NCBI RefSeq assembly: GCF_012184385.1
Contig: NZ_VSRL01000072.1
Coordinates: 1 to 36,781 of the forward strand
Source of the DNA: Lentzea indica
Lineage (GTDB): Bacteria; Actinomycetota; Actinomycetes; Mycobacteriales; Pseudonocardiaceae
DNA length: 36,781 bases
Direction of reading: 5' to 3'
The notes beneath the pieces are model-generated. The model searched no databases and was not told the DNA's origin. It saw only the letters and a program-made list of their open reading frames with translations. The translations under genes and the position numbers were made by a program. Positions 30,128-36,781 of the stretch are shown here, one piece after another. Position 1 is the stretch's first letter. Every line of letters begins with the position of its first letter.

Positions 30128-30152
30128 GCAAAGATCATCCCAGCAAAGATCA
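30128..30152 (-). promoter_or_regulatory. Tandem direct repeats, candidate response-regulator site
   Basis: GCAAAGATCA occurs at 30128-30137 and 30143-30152, 15 bases apart centre to centre, about 58-82 bases upstream of the secreted-protein start. OmpR-family regulators bind such direct repeats. The right copy overlaps the last codon of the TPR gene. Confidence 0.55.
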
Positions 30153-31022
30153 CCTCAGGGCGACCCCGCGCGCCGCCGCGGCCTGGAGCATCGGGCGCAT
30201 CCGGTCCCACACGCGCTCGGACCGCAGCCCCTCCGCCGCGCTCACGGCCCGCATCCCGACGGCCTGTCCCTGATCGTTGTCGCCGTCCAGGAAATGGCAC
30301 GTGGCGAGCGCGATCAGGCAGAACGTCGAGCTGCGCGCCATCGCGGGCCCGAACCGCTCGACCGCGGTCGACAACGCCGGAATCGCGTTCCGGGTGTCGC
30401 CGAGCTCCGCGTGGACGGTGCCGATCATCGCGGTCAGGTCCGTTTCGTCGTGGAACCGCGCCCAGTCCGGCACGTGCGCCAGATCCGCTTCCGCGAACGA
30501 GTCCTGGGCCTTCGCCAAGGCACGCAACGCTTCCGCGGAACGGGCCTGACGCGCGCACGCCCACGCCTCGTTCGAGTACATGATGCTCGACGCCAACGGC
30601 GCGAGAGCACCCCTCTGGAAGTACGCCAGCGCATCGCCCGGTGCGCCGTGGTGCAGATGTACGCGACCACGCCGGTACACGATGTTGGTCGTCAGGTCCT
30701 CGTCGTGACGCGCGAAGTCCAGCGCACGGTCGAAGTGGTGGTACGCAGCCCCGACCTGGCCGCTGTCGAACGACGTCCACCCGGCCAGGTTGTGCAGATC
30801 CGCGACAGCGGACAACAGGCGTGAACGAACGACATCCGAAGCTTCTGCCGCCAGCAGCTGCTCCGCCCAGTAGATCCGCACGACGACGGCGTCCCGGCAC
30901 GCCCCTCCGCCGTACTGGTAGTCGACCGACCTGAGGGAACGGGTCTGCGACTCCAGCTGTTCCACATCGCTCATGCCGATGCGGGCGGAGCGCGGGGGAG
31001 GGAAGTACGCAGGATCTGCCAT
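30150..31022 (-). CDS. TPR regulator-like protein without DNA-binding domain
   Basis: A 290-residue helical protein similar to the C-terminal part of actinobacterial XRE/TPR regulators. The hallmark is VEQLESQTRSLRSVDYQYGGGACRDAVVVRI (about residues 18-48), followed by TPR-like helix pairs such as AGWTSFDSGQVGAAYHHFDRALDFAR. The normal N-terminal helix-turn-helix is absent. ATG at 31020-31022 has GAGG 8 bases upstream; an in-frame ATG at 31103 would add 27 residues without an HTH. It may act with another regulator. It lies just upstream of the two-component operon on the same strand, with 79 bases between. Confidence 0.75.
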   Translation of the reverse strand: MADPAYFPPPRSARIGMSDVEQLESQTRSLRSVDYQYGGGACRDAVVVRIYWAEQLLAAEASDVVRSRLLSAVADLHNLAGWTSFDSGQVGAAYHHFDRALDFARHDEDLTTNIVYRRGRVHLHHGAPGDALAYFQRGALAPLASSIMYSNEAWACARQARSAEALRALAKAQDSFAEADLAHVPDWARFHDETDLTAMIGTVHAELGDTRNAIPALSTAVERFGPAMARSSTFCLIALATCHFLDGDNDQGQAVGMRAVSAAEGLRSERVWDRMRPMLQAAAARGVALR

Positions 31023-31181
31023 GTGGGATACCTCTGCGCTGCGTCGTAGTAATCCGAGCGTATGGCGCGCACGAGCGGCTGAGAAGAGGGTTCTATGCCG
31101 CATGGAATTCGACGCAGATGGCGGTTAAACAGGTAGTAATGCGGGTATACCTGGTCGCGCCGACGCGGCAGTGTTCTTGAG

Positions 31182-31541
31182 ATGAAGCGACGCGCGCATC
31201 TGCGGCTGGTGACGTCCTTCGAGGCCGGGGACACGACCTTGATGGCGGTCCTCACCGCCGAGGACCTGGCCGAGGAGCTCGGTCTCGACCCCCACGCCCG
31301 AGTGACGTGCGGCCTGCATCGTCGCTGGTTGCATCAGTGCGTCGCTTCGCCGGACCACGTCATCCCCGTCACGGGACACCGCTGGTGCCGCCCGTGCCGC
31401 CGCCCTCTCGAGGTGCACGTCGACGAGACGACTGCGCGCCTTTCCTGTCCCAGGTGTGGCACTGGAACACCGGACACGGCAGCGAACCGCCAGGTTGTCA
31501 GGGCGTGCCGCACAAGTCTCGCGGCGAGCCACGCCCAGTAG
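31182..31541 (+). CDS. Small zinc-ribbon-like hypothetical protein
   Basis: A 119-residue protein with two cysteine pairs, WCRPCRR and CPRCG (about residues 68-94), and further Cys/His upstream (CGLHRRWLHQC, 43-53), suggesting a zinc-binding fold. The first third holds an acidic helix (LMAVLTAEDLAEELGL). No family or partner is recognised. A perfect GGTATACC palindrome lies at 31144-31151, 31 bases before the ATG. It converges on the STAS gene with a 15-base gap. Confidence 0.5.
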   Translation: MKRRAHLRLVTSFEAGDTTLMAVLTAEDLAEELGLDPHARVTCGLHRRWLHQCVASPDHVIPVTGHRWCRPCRRPLEVHVDETTARLSCPRCGTGTPDTAANRQVVRACRTSLAASHAQ

Positions 31542-31556
31542 AACGACCCGGAAGCG

Positions 31557-32333
31557 TTAAGCCTGGTGGGTGAAGACGGCGGCTTCCGGGAGATAGCTCG
31601 GTGGCCGCTGGCTGTCCTCCGGCACGTCGAGCAACGCCCAGATGATGTGCCGGCCACCACCGGCCGGCGTCTCGCCCAAGGTGAAGTTGCAGACGGCGAT
31701 GGAAGCGATGTCCCGCCGCATGACGTGCCACTGCCTGAGGTCCAGCCGTGTGGTCGTGCGCACGGCAACGGACAACTTGTCGCCGCGCATGCGCAGCAGC
31801 AGCGCGAGAGGGTTGTCGTCTTCGAGGTGTGACACGAGCTCAACGGCCACCTGTGGCGCAACGTCGAGCATCGACTGGACGCCCCACCGTTCGCAGGCGC
31901 GTTCGGTGATCCGCTCGGCCACGTGCGGCAGGCAGCGGCACGTCGGCAGGGCCGCGTCCACCCGGTCTTCGTGCCGCAGCCGCACGACCGCGGCCACCGC
32001 GGCCGTCGTCGTCGTGTGCAGCGGGATGTGCCGGGGGAGACCGCGCGACTCCAGCGTCGACCGCAGCTGGTGATCGGTGACGACGAGGCTCAGCGAGATG
32101 CCGGGCCAGCGCGCCGCGGACAGCCACACGACGTCGAACACCACGAGCAGCGCGGGCGACTCGGCGGCGAGGTCGTCCAGCTCCACCACCACGCCGACGA
32201 GTTCCTTGGTGGCGCAGTCGAGCAGCACGTCCTGCACACGCATGTACGTCGACCAGTCGAGTCGCCCGCTGAACCGGACGACGAGCACGCCGTTCTGCTC
32301 CCGGACGTCCACCTCGAGGCTGTCACCGGCCAT
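31557..32333 (-). CDS. STAS domain fused to a degenerate RsbW-like ATPase domain
   Basis: A 258-residue protein. The N-terminal STAS (anti-sigma antagonist-like) domain is LEVDVREQNGVLVVRFSGRLDWSTYMRVQDVLLDCATKELVGVVVELDDL (about residues 5-54). The second half (about 125-250) follows the layout of an anti-sigma kinase: an AERITERACERWGV helix, then VAPQVAVELVSHLEDDNP where active RsbW kinases have ELVTNAxxHA. The Asn that holds magnesium is absent and no G boxes are visible, so it should not be a kinase. It may be a phospho-independent switch in sigma-factor control. It diverges from the LuxR regulator gene. Confidence 0.65.
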   Translation of the reverse strand: MAGDSLEVDVREQNGVLVVRFSGRLDWSTYMRVQDVLLDCATKELVGVVVELDDLAAESPALLVVFDVVWLSAARWPGISLSLVVTDHQLRSTLESRGLPRHIPLHTTTTAAVAAVVRLRHEDRVDAALPTCRCLPHVAERITERACERWGVQSMLDVAPQVAVELVSHLEDDNPLALLLRMRGDKLSVAVRTTTRLDLRQWHVMRRDIASIAVCNFTLGETPAGGGRHIIWALLDVPEDSQRPPSYLPEAAVFTHQA

Positions 32334-32400
32334 GATCCGTCCCCTCCCGCACGCGTGCCCGAACTTTCGAGCCTGGCAACGTGACCGGGAGAGCCCTAGG

Positions 32401-32412
32401 GGGTAACTACCC
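32401..32412. promoter_or_regulatory. Inverted repeat GGGTA-AC-TACCC
   Basis: A perfect 5+2+5 inverted repeat preceded by CCCTAGG in the 148-base divergent region between the STAS and LuxR genes, 70 bases before the LuxR start. It is a candidate binding site for the LuxR-type regulator; the rest of the gap shows nothing else that I can support. Confidence 0.4.
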
Positions 32413-32481
32413 GTGTTTCGGCGTTGGTGCCTCCGGGGGACGGCGTTGCAGCGGGAGATCGCGCAGACCTAGGGTGCCGCT

Positions 32482-34749
32482 GTGTGCGGTTTGCTTTCCC
32501 CAGGTCGCAAAGGCAATTTGCCTGCCGACACAACTAGTTTCGTCGGCCGCAGGAGCGACGTCGCCGAGGTGAGAAGGCTGCTGTCCGAGTCTCGCCTCGT
32601 CACCCTGACGGGTGTCGGCGGCGTCGGCAAGACGCGGCTGGCGTTGCGGGCGGCGGCAGAGACGAACCGTGCTTTCCGCGACGGAGCGTGGTTCGTCGAA
32701 CTGAGCGGTGTCACCGACCCGGAACTGGTCGTGCACACGGTCCTGGAGCAGCTGGGCGTCCACGACGACACGGTCCGCAGGCACCGCACCGTTCTGGTGG
32801 AACACCTGCGCGACCGGCAGATGCTGATGATTCTGGACAACTGTGAACACGTCGTGGGGGCCACCGCAGACCTCGTGGACGTGTTGCTGCGCACGGTCCC
32901 CGGCCTGCGCGTGCTCGTGACGAGCCGGGAACGTCTCGGCATCGACGGAGAACACCTGTGGCAGGTCGCACCGCTGCCGCAGGACCCGGCACTGACGCTG
33001 TTCGCCGAACGAGCCGCCGCCGTCGAGCCGGGGTTCACCCTGGACGCGCGGAACCACGAGACGGTCAGCCAGATCTGCGCCCTGCTGGGTGGAATCCCAT
33101 TGGCCATCGAACTGGCCGCGGTGCGTTTGCGCGTGTTGACGCTCGACCACCTTCTGTCCAGATTGGACGACACGTTCCGGGTGCTGGCCGACGGCAAGCG
33201 CGGCGGCGACCCGCGTCACCAGACGCTGCTGGCCGCGGTGGACTGGAGCTTCCACCTGTGCACGCGGTCGGAGCAGATCCTGTGGGCGCGCGCGTCGGTG
33301 TTCTCCGGCACGTTCGACCTGCAGGCGGCGGAACGGGTCTGCTCGGGTGACAGCGTCGCGCCGGAGGAAGTGATGCACTCGCTCACCGGCCTGGTCGACA
33401 AGTCGGTCGTCGTGTCCGAGCAGCAGCCGTCGGGTACCCGCTTCCGGTTGCTGGAGCCGTTGCGCCAGTACGGCCTGGAGAAGCTGCGCGGGGCCGGGCG
33501 CGAGCACGTGATGCGCGAACGGCACCGCGACTACTTCATGGAGTGGGCGGAGTGTCGGGAAAAGGAGTGGTTCGGCCCCGCCCAGCCGCAGATCTTCGCG
33601 CTCACGCGCCTGGAACACGCGAATCTGCGGTCAGCCCTGGACTTCTGCTTCGACAACGAAGGCGACCACTGCGTGCACCTCGCCAGCACGTTGTGGTTCT
33701 ACTGGGCGGGCTGCGGCATGCTCGGCGAAGGCAGGCACTGGCTGGACCGCGCCCTGGTCAGGTCGGCGGCAGGCCCGCTGCGGGCGAAGGCGTTGTGGGT
33801 CAACGGTTATGTCGCGACGTTGCAGGGAGACCTCGCCGCTTCCGCGCGTATGCTGGAGGAGTGCCGCAGGTACGCCGCGGAGGTGGGTGACGAACCCGCG
33901 CTGGCCTATTCGACCCACCGCCTCGCCTGCACCCACCTGATCGGTGACGATCTCGACCTGGCTGACAACCTGTTCGAGGAGGCCATCGGTCTCTACCGCG
34001 GCCAGGGCACTGTCAACAGCCACACCATGCTCGCCGGCATCGAGCTCGCGATCTCGGCGACGTTCCGGCACGACTTCGCCGCCGCGGAACGGCTCTGCGT
34101 CGAGGCCAAAGCCGTCGGCGAGCAGCACGGCGAGCTGTGGGCGCAGGCGTACGCGATCTACGTGCTGGCGCTGTGCGCGTGGGTCAGCGGCGACTTCGCG
34201 CGCGCGGACCAGCTCGGCAGGGAGTGCCTGCGGATCAAGCGGACGTTCCACGACCTGCTCGGCATCGTGCTCGCGATCGAGGTGCTGGCCTGGATCGCGG
34301 CCTCGCAGGGCAACGCGGCGCGCGCGGCGACGTTGCTCGGTGCCACCAACGAGATCTGGCAGTCGGTCGGCTATCCCATGTTCGGGTCGCGGTACTTCGG
34401 CGCCCCGCACGGCGAATGCGAGTCCGCGGCCATCTCCGCACTGGGCGAGCAGGAGTTCCGCGCGATGTTCCGCAAGGGCATGGACCTCGAACTGGAGGAC
34501 GCCATCTCGCTCGCGATCGGCGAGAAACTGATCGAGGAGCCACTGCCGATACCGGCGCCCACGCCGCTGACCCGGCGCGAGCAGCAGGTGGCCGACCTCA
34601 TCGCCGGTGGCATGTCGAACAAGGAGATCGCGGCCAGGCTGGTGATCGCGCGCAGGACCGCGGAGGGGCACGTCGAGCGGATCCTCCAGAAGCTCGGCTT
34701 CACCTCACGCGCGCAGATCGCCACCTGGGTCACGGAGCGCAGGCCCTAG
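32482..34749 (+). CDS. NB-ARC ATPase / TPR / LuxR-family transcriptional regulator
   Basis: A 755-residue regulator. The NB-ARC-type ATPase has Walker A GVGGVGKT (residues 44-51), the Walker B strand MLMILDNCEHV (about 114-124) and LLGGIPLAIELAA (GLPL box, about 200-212). A winged-helix segment and TPR-type helix pairs fill about 250-640. The C-terminal LuxR helix-turn-helix is TPLTRREQQVADLIAGGMSNKEIAARLVIARRTAEGHVERILQKLG (about 694-739). Such proteins are signal-activated regulators, often of secondary metabolism or stress. GTG at 32482 is used. The stop overlaps the convergent LCP gene by 4 bases. Confidence 0.95.
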   Translation: MCGLLSPGRKGNLPADTTSFVGRRSDVAEVRRLLSESRLVTLTGVGGVGKTRLALRAAAETNRAFRDGAWFVELSGVTDPELVVHTVLEQLGVHDDTVRRHRTVLVEHLRDRQMLMILDNCEHVVGATADLVDVLLRTVPGLRVLVTSRERLGIDGEHLWQVAPLPQDPALTLFAERAAAVEPGFTLDARNHETVSQICALLGGIPLAIELAAVRLRVLTLDHLLSRLDDTFRVLADGKRGGDPRHQTLLAAVDWSFHLCTRSEQILWARASVFSGTFDLQAAERVCSGDSVAPEEVMHSLTGLVDKSVVVSEQQPSGTRFRLLEPLRQYGLEKLRGAGREHVMRERHRDYFMEWAECREKEWFGPAQPQIFALTRLEHANLRSALDFCFDNEGDHCVHLASTLWFYWAGCGMLGEGRHWLDRALVRSAAGPLRAKALWVNGYVATLQGDLAASARMLEECRRYAAEVGDEPALAYSTHRLACTHLIGDDLDLADNLFEEAIGLYRGQGTVNSHTMLAGIELAISATFRHDFAAAERLCVEAKAVGEQHGELWAQAYAIYVLALCAWVSGDFARADQLGRECLRIKRTFHDLLGIVLAIEVLAWIAASQGNAARAATLLGATNEIWQSVGYPMFGSRYFGAPHGECESAAISALGEQEFRAMFRKGMDLELEDAISLAIGEKLIEEPLPIPAPTPLTRREQQVADLIAGGMSNKEIAARLVIARRTAEGHVERILQKLGFTSRAQIATWVTERRP

Positions 34750-35813
34750 TCCACGCAGGGAATGCCGTCGTTCGGCGGCGGTGGAGGCGGGGCCGTGGCC
34801 AGTTCGGTCACCTTCGCCCGCACCTTGGCCTGGTCCACCTTGTTGATGTCGAGCCCGCCGAGGTGCGCACCGCCCTCGATCGGCAGCGTGTCGAACCGCA
34901 CCTCCGCCGGCAGGTTCCCGGCGAAGTCGATCAGGTCGAACCCGGCGTCCAGCACGACGTCCTGCTTCGCCATGTCGATCATCGCCTGCACCGCGGACAC
35001 GTCCGCGCCCTTCAGCCGCTTCGTCACGGCCGACAGGAACGCCTGCTGCCGCCGCGTGCGGTCCAGGTCGCCGTTCGGCAGCCCGTGCCGCTGCCGCACG
35101 AACGACAGAGCCTGACCCGCGTCCAGGTGCTGGGGGCCTGCGGGGAAGTCCGCGCCGGACAACGGGTCCTTCGTCGCCTTCCGCAGGCAGACGTCCACGC
35201 CACCGAGCCCGTCCGCGATGTGGAAGAAGCCGATCAGCGAGATCTCCACGAGGTGGTCGATCGGCTGGTTCAGGAACGCCGACACCGTCGCCACCTGAGC
35301 CCGGCGCCCGGCTTCACGCCCCGCGCGTTCCAGCATCCGCTTGTCGTGCGTCCCGTGGGCGCGCAGCCGGTCCTCCTCTGCGACCTTGGCCAGCCCGTAG
35401 GCCTCCTTGATCTTGCCCTCGCCGCCGGACGACAGCGGCACGAGGTTGTCACGTGGCACGGACATCGCCACCGCGGGCCCGGAAGCGGGGATGTGCAACA
35501 GGATCAGCGTGTTCGCGTTGTAGCCGCCGCGGTCGCTCTCACCCGCCTGCATGCGCCGCAGCACGTCGTCCGGCAGCGGTTCGCCGTGCAGGTCCAGCCG
35601 GGTCGTCAGACCCATGATCAGGATGTTGCGGCCGGACGCCGAACGGGGAGCGTCGTCCCCGATCGCGTAGGACCGCTCGACTCCCGTCGAGATGGTGGAC
35701 ACCGTCGACCACGCGATGCCGGACGCGACGAGCACGGCCGCGCACAGACTCACCCACGCGGTGCGCAGCAGGACGAGAAAGGCCGTGCGGTGACAGCCAC
35801 CACGTGATCGCAT
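34746..35813 (-). CDS. LCP (LytR-CpsA-Psr) family cell-wall ligase
   Basis: A 355-residue membrane-anchored enzyme that transfers glycan polymers from undecaprenyl phosphate to peptidoglycan. A single membrane helix (about residues 11-34) is followed by the LCP domain: NILIMGLTTRLD, NANTLILLHIPASGPAVAMSVPRDNLV (about 100-126), GGVDVCLRKATKD, and LDAGQALSFVRQRHGLPNGDLDRTRRQQAFL (about 229-259) with the Arg residues that bind the pyrophosphate. The proline-rich tail has a terminal Cys. ATG at 35811-35813 follows a TAGAAT -10 box. It diverges from the DUF6542 gene. Confidence 0.93.
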   Translation of the reverse strand: MRSRGGCHRTAFLVLLRTAWVSLCAAVLVASGIAWSTVSTISTGVERSYAIGDDAPRSASGRNILIMGLTTRLDLHGEPLPDDVLRRMQAGESDRGGYNANTLILLHIPASGPAVAMSVPRDNLVPLSSGGEGKIKEAYGLAKVAEEDRLRAHGTHDKRMLERAGREAGRRAQVATVSAFLNQPIDHLVEISLIGFFHIADGLGGVDVCLRKATKDPLSGADFPAGPQHLDAGQALSFVRQRHGLPNGDLDRTRRQQAFLSAVTKRLKGADVSAVQAMIDMAKQDVVLDAGFDLIDFAGNLPAEVRFDTLPIEGGAHLGGLDINKVDQAKVRAKVTELATAPPPPPPNDGIPCVD

Positions 35814-35833
35814 GAACAGGACACCCCCTGAAC

Positions 35834-35840
35834 TATTCTA
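35834..35840. promoter_or_regulatory. Overlapping divergent -10 boxes TATTCT / TAGAAT
   Basis: TATTCT (35834-35839, plus) and TAGAAT (35835-35840, minus) share bases in the 34-base gap between LCP and DUF6542 genes. On the plus strand the transcription start would fall at the ATG (35848), giving a leaderless message. Confidence 0.55.
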
Positions 35841-35847
35841 GGTGCTC

Positions 35848-36267
35848 ATGGGGGTTCAGCTGCCGAGTCTGGCGGCGGTCGCGGTGCTGGCGGTGTTCAC
35901 GCAGACGGGAATCTGGATCGACGGGGACAACCTCGGCCGGCCCTTCGGCGTGTGGTTGGTGGCGGGCGCGGTCGTCGCTTCGGCACTCGTGCGCCGGGTG
36001 GGGTTGTGGACGGTGGCACCGGCGCCACCTCTCGTGTTCGTCGTCGTCGCGATGGGCAACGCTGTCTGGGAGCGGCAATCCCGGAGACAGGCTTTGTGGG
36101 GGAACACCAAGGAGTTCGCCGCGGACGCGGTCCCGTGGTTCGTCAACGGGTTCCCGTGGATGGTGGCGGCGGTCGGCGCGGCACTGGTGGTCGTGGTCGT
36201 CCGCGCGTTTTCTGGGGGGAAGAAGAAATGCAGGTCTTCGTCGACGCCAACGGCGGTAGACGGGTAG
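35848..36267 (+). CDS. DUF6542-like membrane protein
   Basis: A 139-residue protein with four hydrophobic helices: about residues 7-20, 33-48, 54-70 and 103-118. The MGVQLPSLAAVAVLAVFTQTGIWIDGDNLGRPFG start fits the actinobacterial DUF6542 family found beside cell-wall genes. The basic C-terminus (SGGKKKCR) faces the cytoplasm by the positive-inside rule. It begins an operon with the 41-residue protein and the deacetylase-like gene. The ATG at 35848 is preferred over GTG at 35842 because of the -10 box position. Confidence 0.72.
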   Translation: MGVQLPSLAAVAVLAVFTQTGIWIDGDNLGRPFGVWLVAGAVVASALVRRVGLWTVAPAPPLVFVVVAMGNAVWERQSRRQALWGNTKEFAADAVPWFVNGFPWMVAAVGAALVVVVVRAFSGGKKKCRSSSTPTAVDG

Positions 36268-36353
36268 TCGCACGGCTGGTGAGCCTGTCCGTCGCGAGTG
36301 GACTGATCGTGTTCGCCGCCGTGGTCGGTGGCACGCTGCTGGGAATGTGGTGA
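36228..36353 (+). CDS. 41-residue single-pass membrane protein
   Basis: MQVFVDANGGRRVVARLV followed by a hydrophobic helix (about residues 18-39) ending GTLLGMW. It overlaps the end of the DUF6542 gene by 40 bases in another frame, has GGGGGA before its ATG, and its stop overlaps the deacetylase-like GTG start in GTGA. The two couplings support translation. Function unknown; it is probably a small partner of the envelope enzymes. Confidence 0.7.
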   Translation: MQVFVDANGGRRVVARLVSLSVASGLIVFAAVVGGTLLGMW

Positions 36354-36781
36354 ACCGCGCTCCGCGGCTGCACTGGATCTCCATCCTGCTCGGGCTGGTC
36401 GTGCTCATGAGCGTGGTGTCGTTCCACGCCTACACCGCGATCAGGCCCGAGCCGGTGCAGCACGCCGGTGACCGCCGCGAGCTGCCGGAACGCACGCTCG
36501 CGCTGGCGTTCCACGGCGGCCCTGATCCGAAGTGGACACCGCGCGTCCTGAACGTGCTGAAGGAATCCGGCATCAAGGCGACCTTCTTCGTCACCGGTGC
36601 CCAGGTCACCCGCAACCCGGAGGTGACGAGGCGGATCGCCGCGGAGGGACATCAGATCGGCATCGACGGCTTCCGCGCGGAGGGCGACCACACCAACCCG
36701 CTGAACCTCGCCTTCGCGCAGGCCGCGCTCGCCGACGCGCTCGGCGTCCACACGCGGCTGACCGCGCGCCGGCCGCAGATG
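36350..36781 (+). CDS. Polysaccharide deacetylase-like (NodB) domain protein, cut by right edge
   Basis: The first 144 residues of a longer protein. A membrane helix (about residues 10-31) leads to a NodB-type domain: LALAFHGGPDPKWTPRVLNVLKESGIKATFFVTGAQVTRNPEVTRRIAAEGHQIGIDGF (about 50-108). In active deacetylases the first block reads T-F-D-D-G-P and the last N-H-T; here it reads A-F-H-G-G-P (residues 53-58) and I-D-G (105-107). Both catalytic Asp residues and a metal-binding His are therefore missing. In actinobacteria this domain is often fused to a glycosyltransferase; that cannot be seen here. The GTG overlaps the previous stop in GTGA. Confidence 0.82.
   Translation, partial: MNRAPRLHWISILLGLVVLMSVVSFHAYTAIRPEPVQHAGDRRELPERTLALAFHGGPDPKWTPRVLNVLKESGIKATFFVTGAQVTRNPEVTRRIAAEGHQIGIDGFRAEGDHTNPLNLAFAQAALADALGVHTRLTARRPQM

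Noticed and set aside
31046..31140. Two copies of GTAGTAAT in the 31023-31181 gap
   Set aside because: The repeats are short, 87 bases apart and not symmetric with any promoter that I could define.
34137..35807. Long plus-strand frame across the LuxR 3' end and the LCP gene
   Set aside because: It is a shadow of the LCP gene on the minus strand, with the HLRR/DRR composition of antisense reading.
1..36781. CRISPR array
   Set aside because: No regularly spaced repeats with unique spacers were seen; the GATATATC copies are inside a coding linker and unevenly spaced.

Overview
This window looks like chromosome from a high-GC actinomycete of the order Pseudonocardiales, most likely Lentzea or a close relative. 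The evidence is very high G/C at third codon positions, many GTG starts, several probable leaderless genes, a core gene order of glycyl-tRNA synthetase, dGTPase and dnaG, and typical families of that group (Scr1-type DUF5753, ECF41 sigma factor, LCP protein, LuxR-type NB-ARC regulators). A restriction-modification locus at about 24.6-27.5 kb closely resembles NaeI, which as I recall was isolated from Lentzea (Nocardia) aerocolonigenes. The genus is inference.

Left region (1-19.7 kb): mostly ordinary chromosome. It holds a DUF6703 membrane protein, a monooxygenase-fold protein, a TPR protein, glycyl-tRNA synthetase, a frameshifted duplicated membrane protein, a degenerate class A beta-lactamase-like protein, peptidase E, a YdcF protein, dGTPase, a serpin, a stand-alone DUF5753 protein, a carboxymuconolactone decarboxylase behind a perfect-looking ECF41 promoter, an LCM-type methyltransferase, the ECF41 sigma factor itself, DNA primase, a Tam-like methyltransferase, tRNA-Asn, an MpaB-type oxygenase, a GNAT acetyltransferase, a CAT-anticodon tRNA, a TetR/SDR divergent pair with two palindromic operators, and exonuclease III.

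Central accessory island (about 19.7-27.5 kb): base composition is visibly less GC-biased. The right half is a NaeI-like type IIE restriction system: endonuclease, Vsr mismatch endonuclease and 5-methylcytosine methyltransferase, with a Cys4/HNH-like protein in front of the endonuclease. Diverging from that operon is a tightly overlapping three-gene operon: ParB-like protein, SNF2-type helicase and DUF3883-like PD-(D/E)XK nuclease. This trio is the best candidate for an incompletely described defence module. It may work with the NaeI system or be a separate system stacked beside it.

Right region (27.6-36.8 kb): a four-gene signalling operon (secreted helical protein, 43-residue lipoprotein, OmpR-type regulator, histidine kinase) with paired direct repeats upstream; a TPR regulator-like protein; a small zinc-finger protein; a STAS protein fused to a degraded RsbW-like domain; a large NB-ARC/TPR/LuxR regulator; an LCP cell-wall ligase; and a cell-envelope operon running off the right edge with a polysaccharide-deacetylase-like domain that lacks catalytic residues.

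Three apparent reading-frame breaks, all of the type expected from one missing base in a G/C-rich run, are either real pseudogenes or assembly errors.
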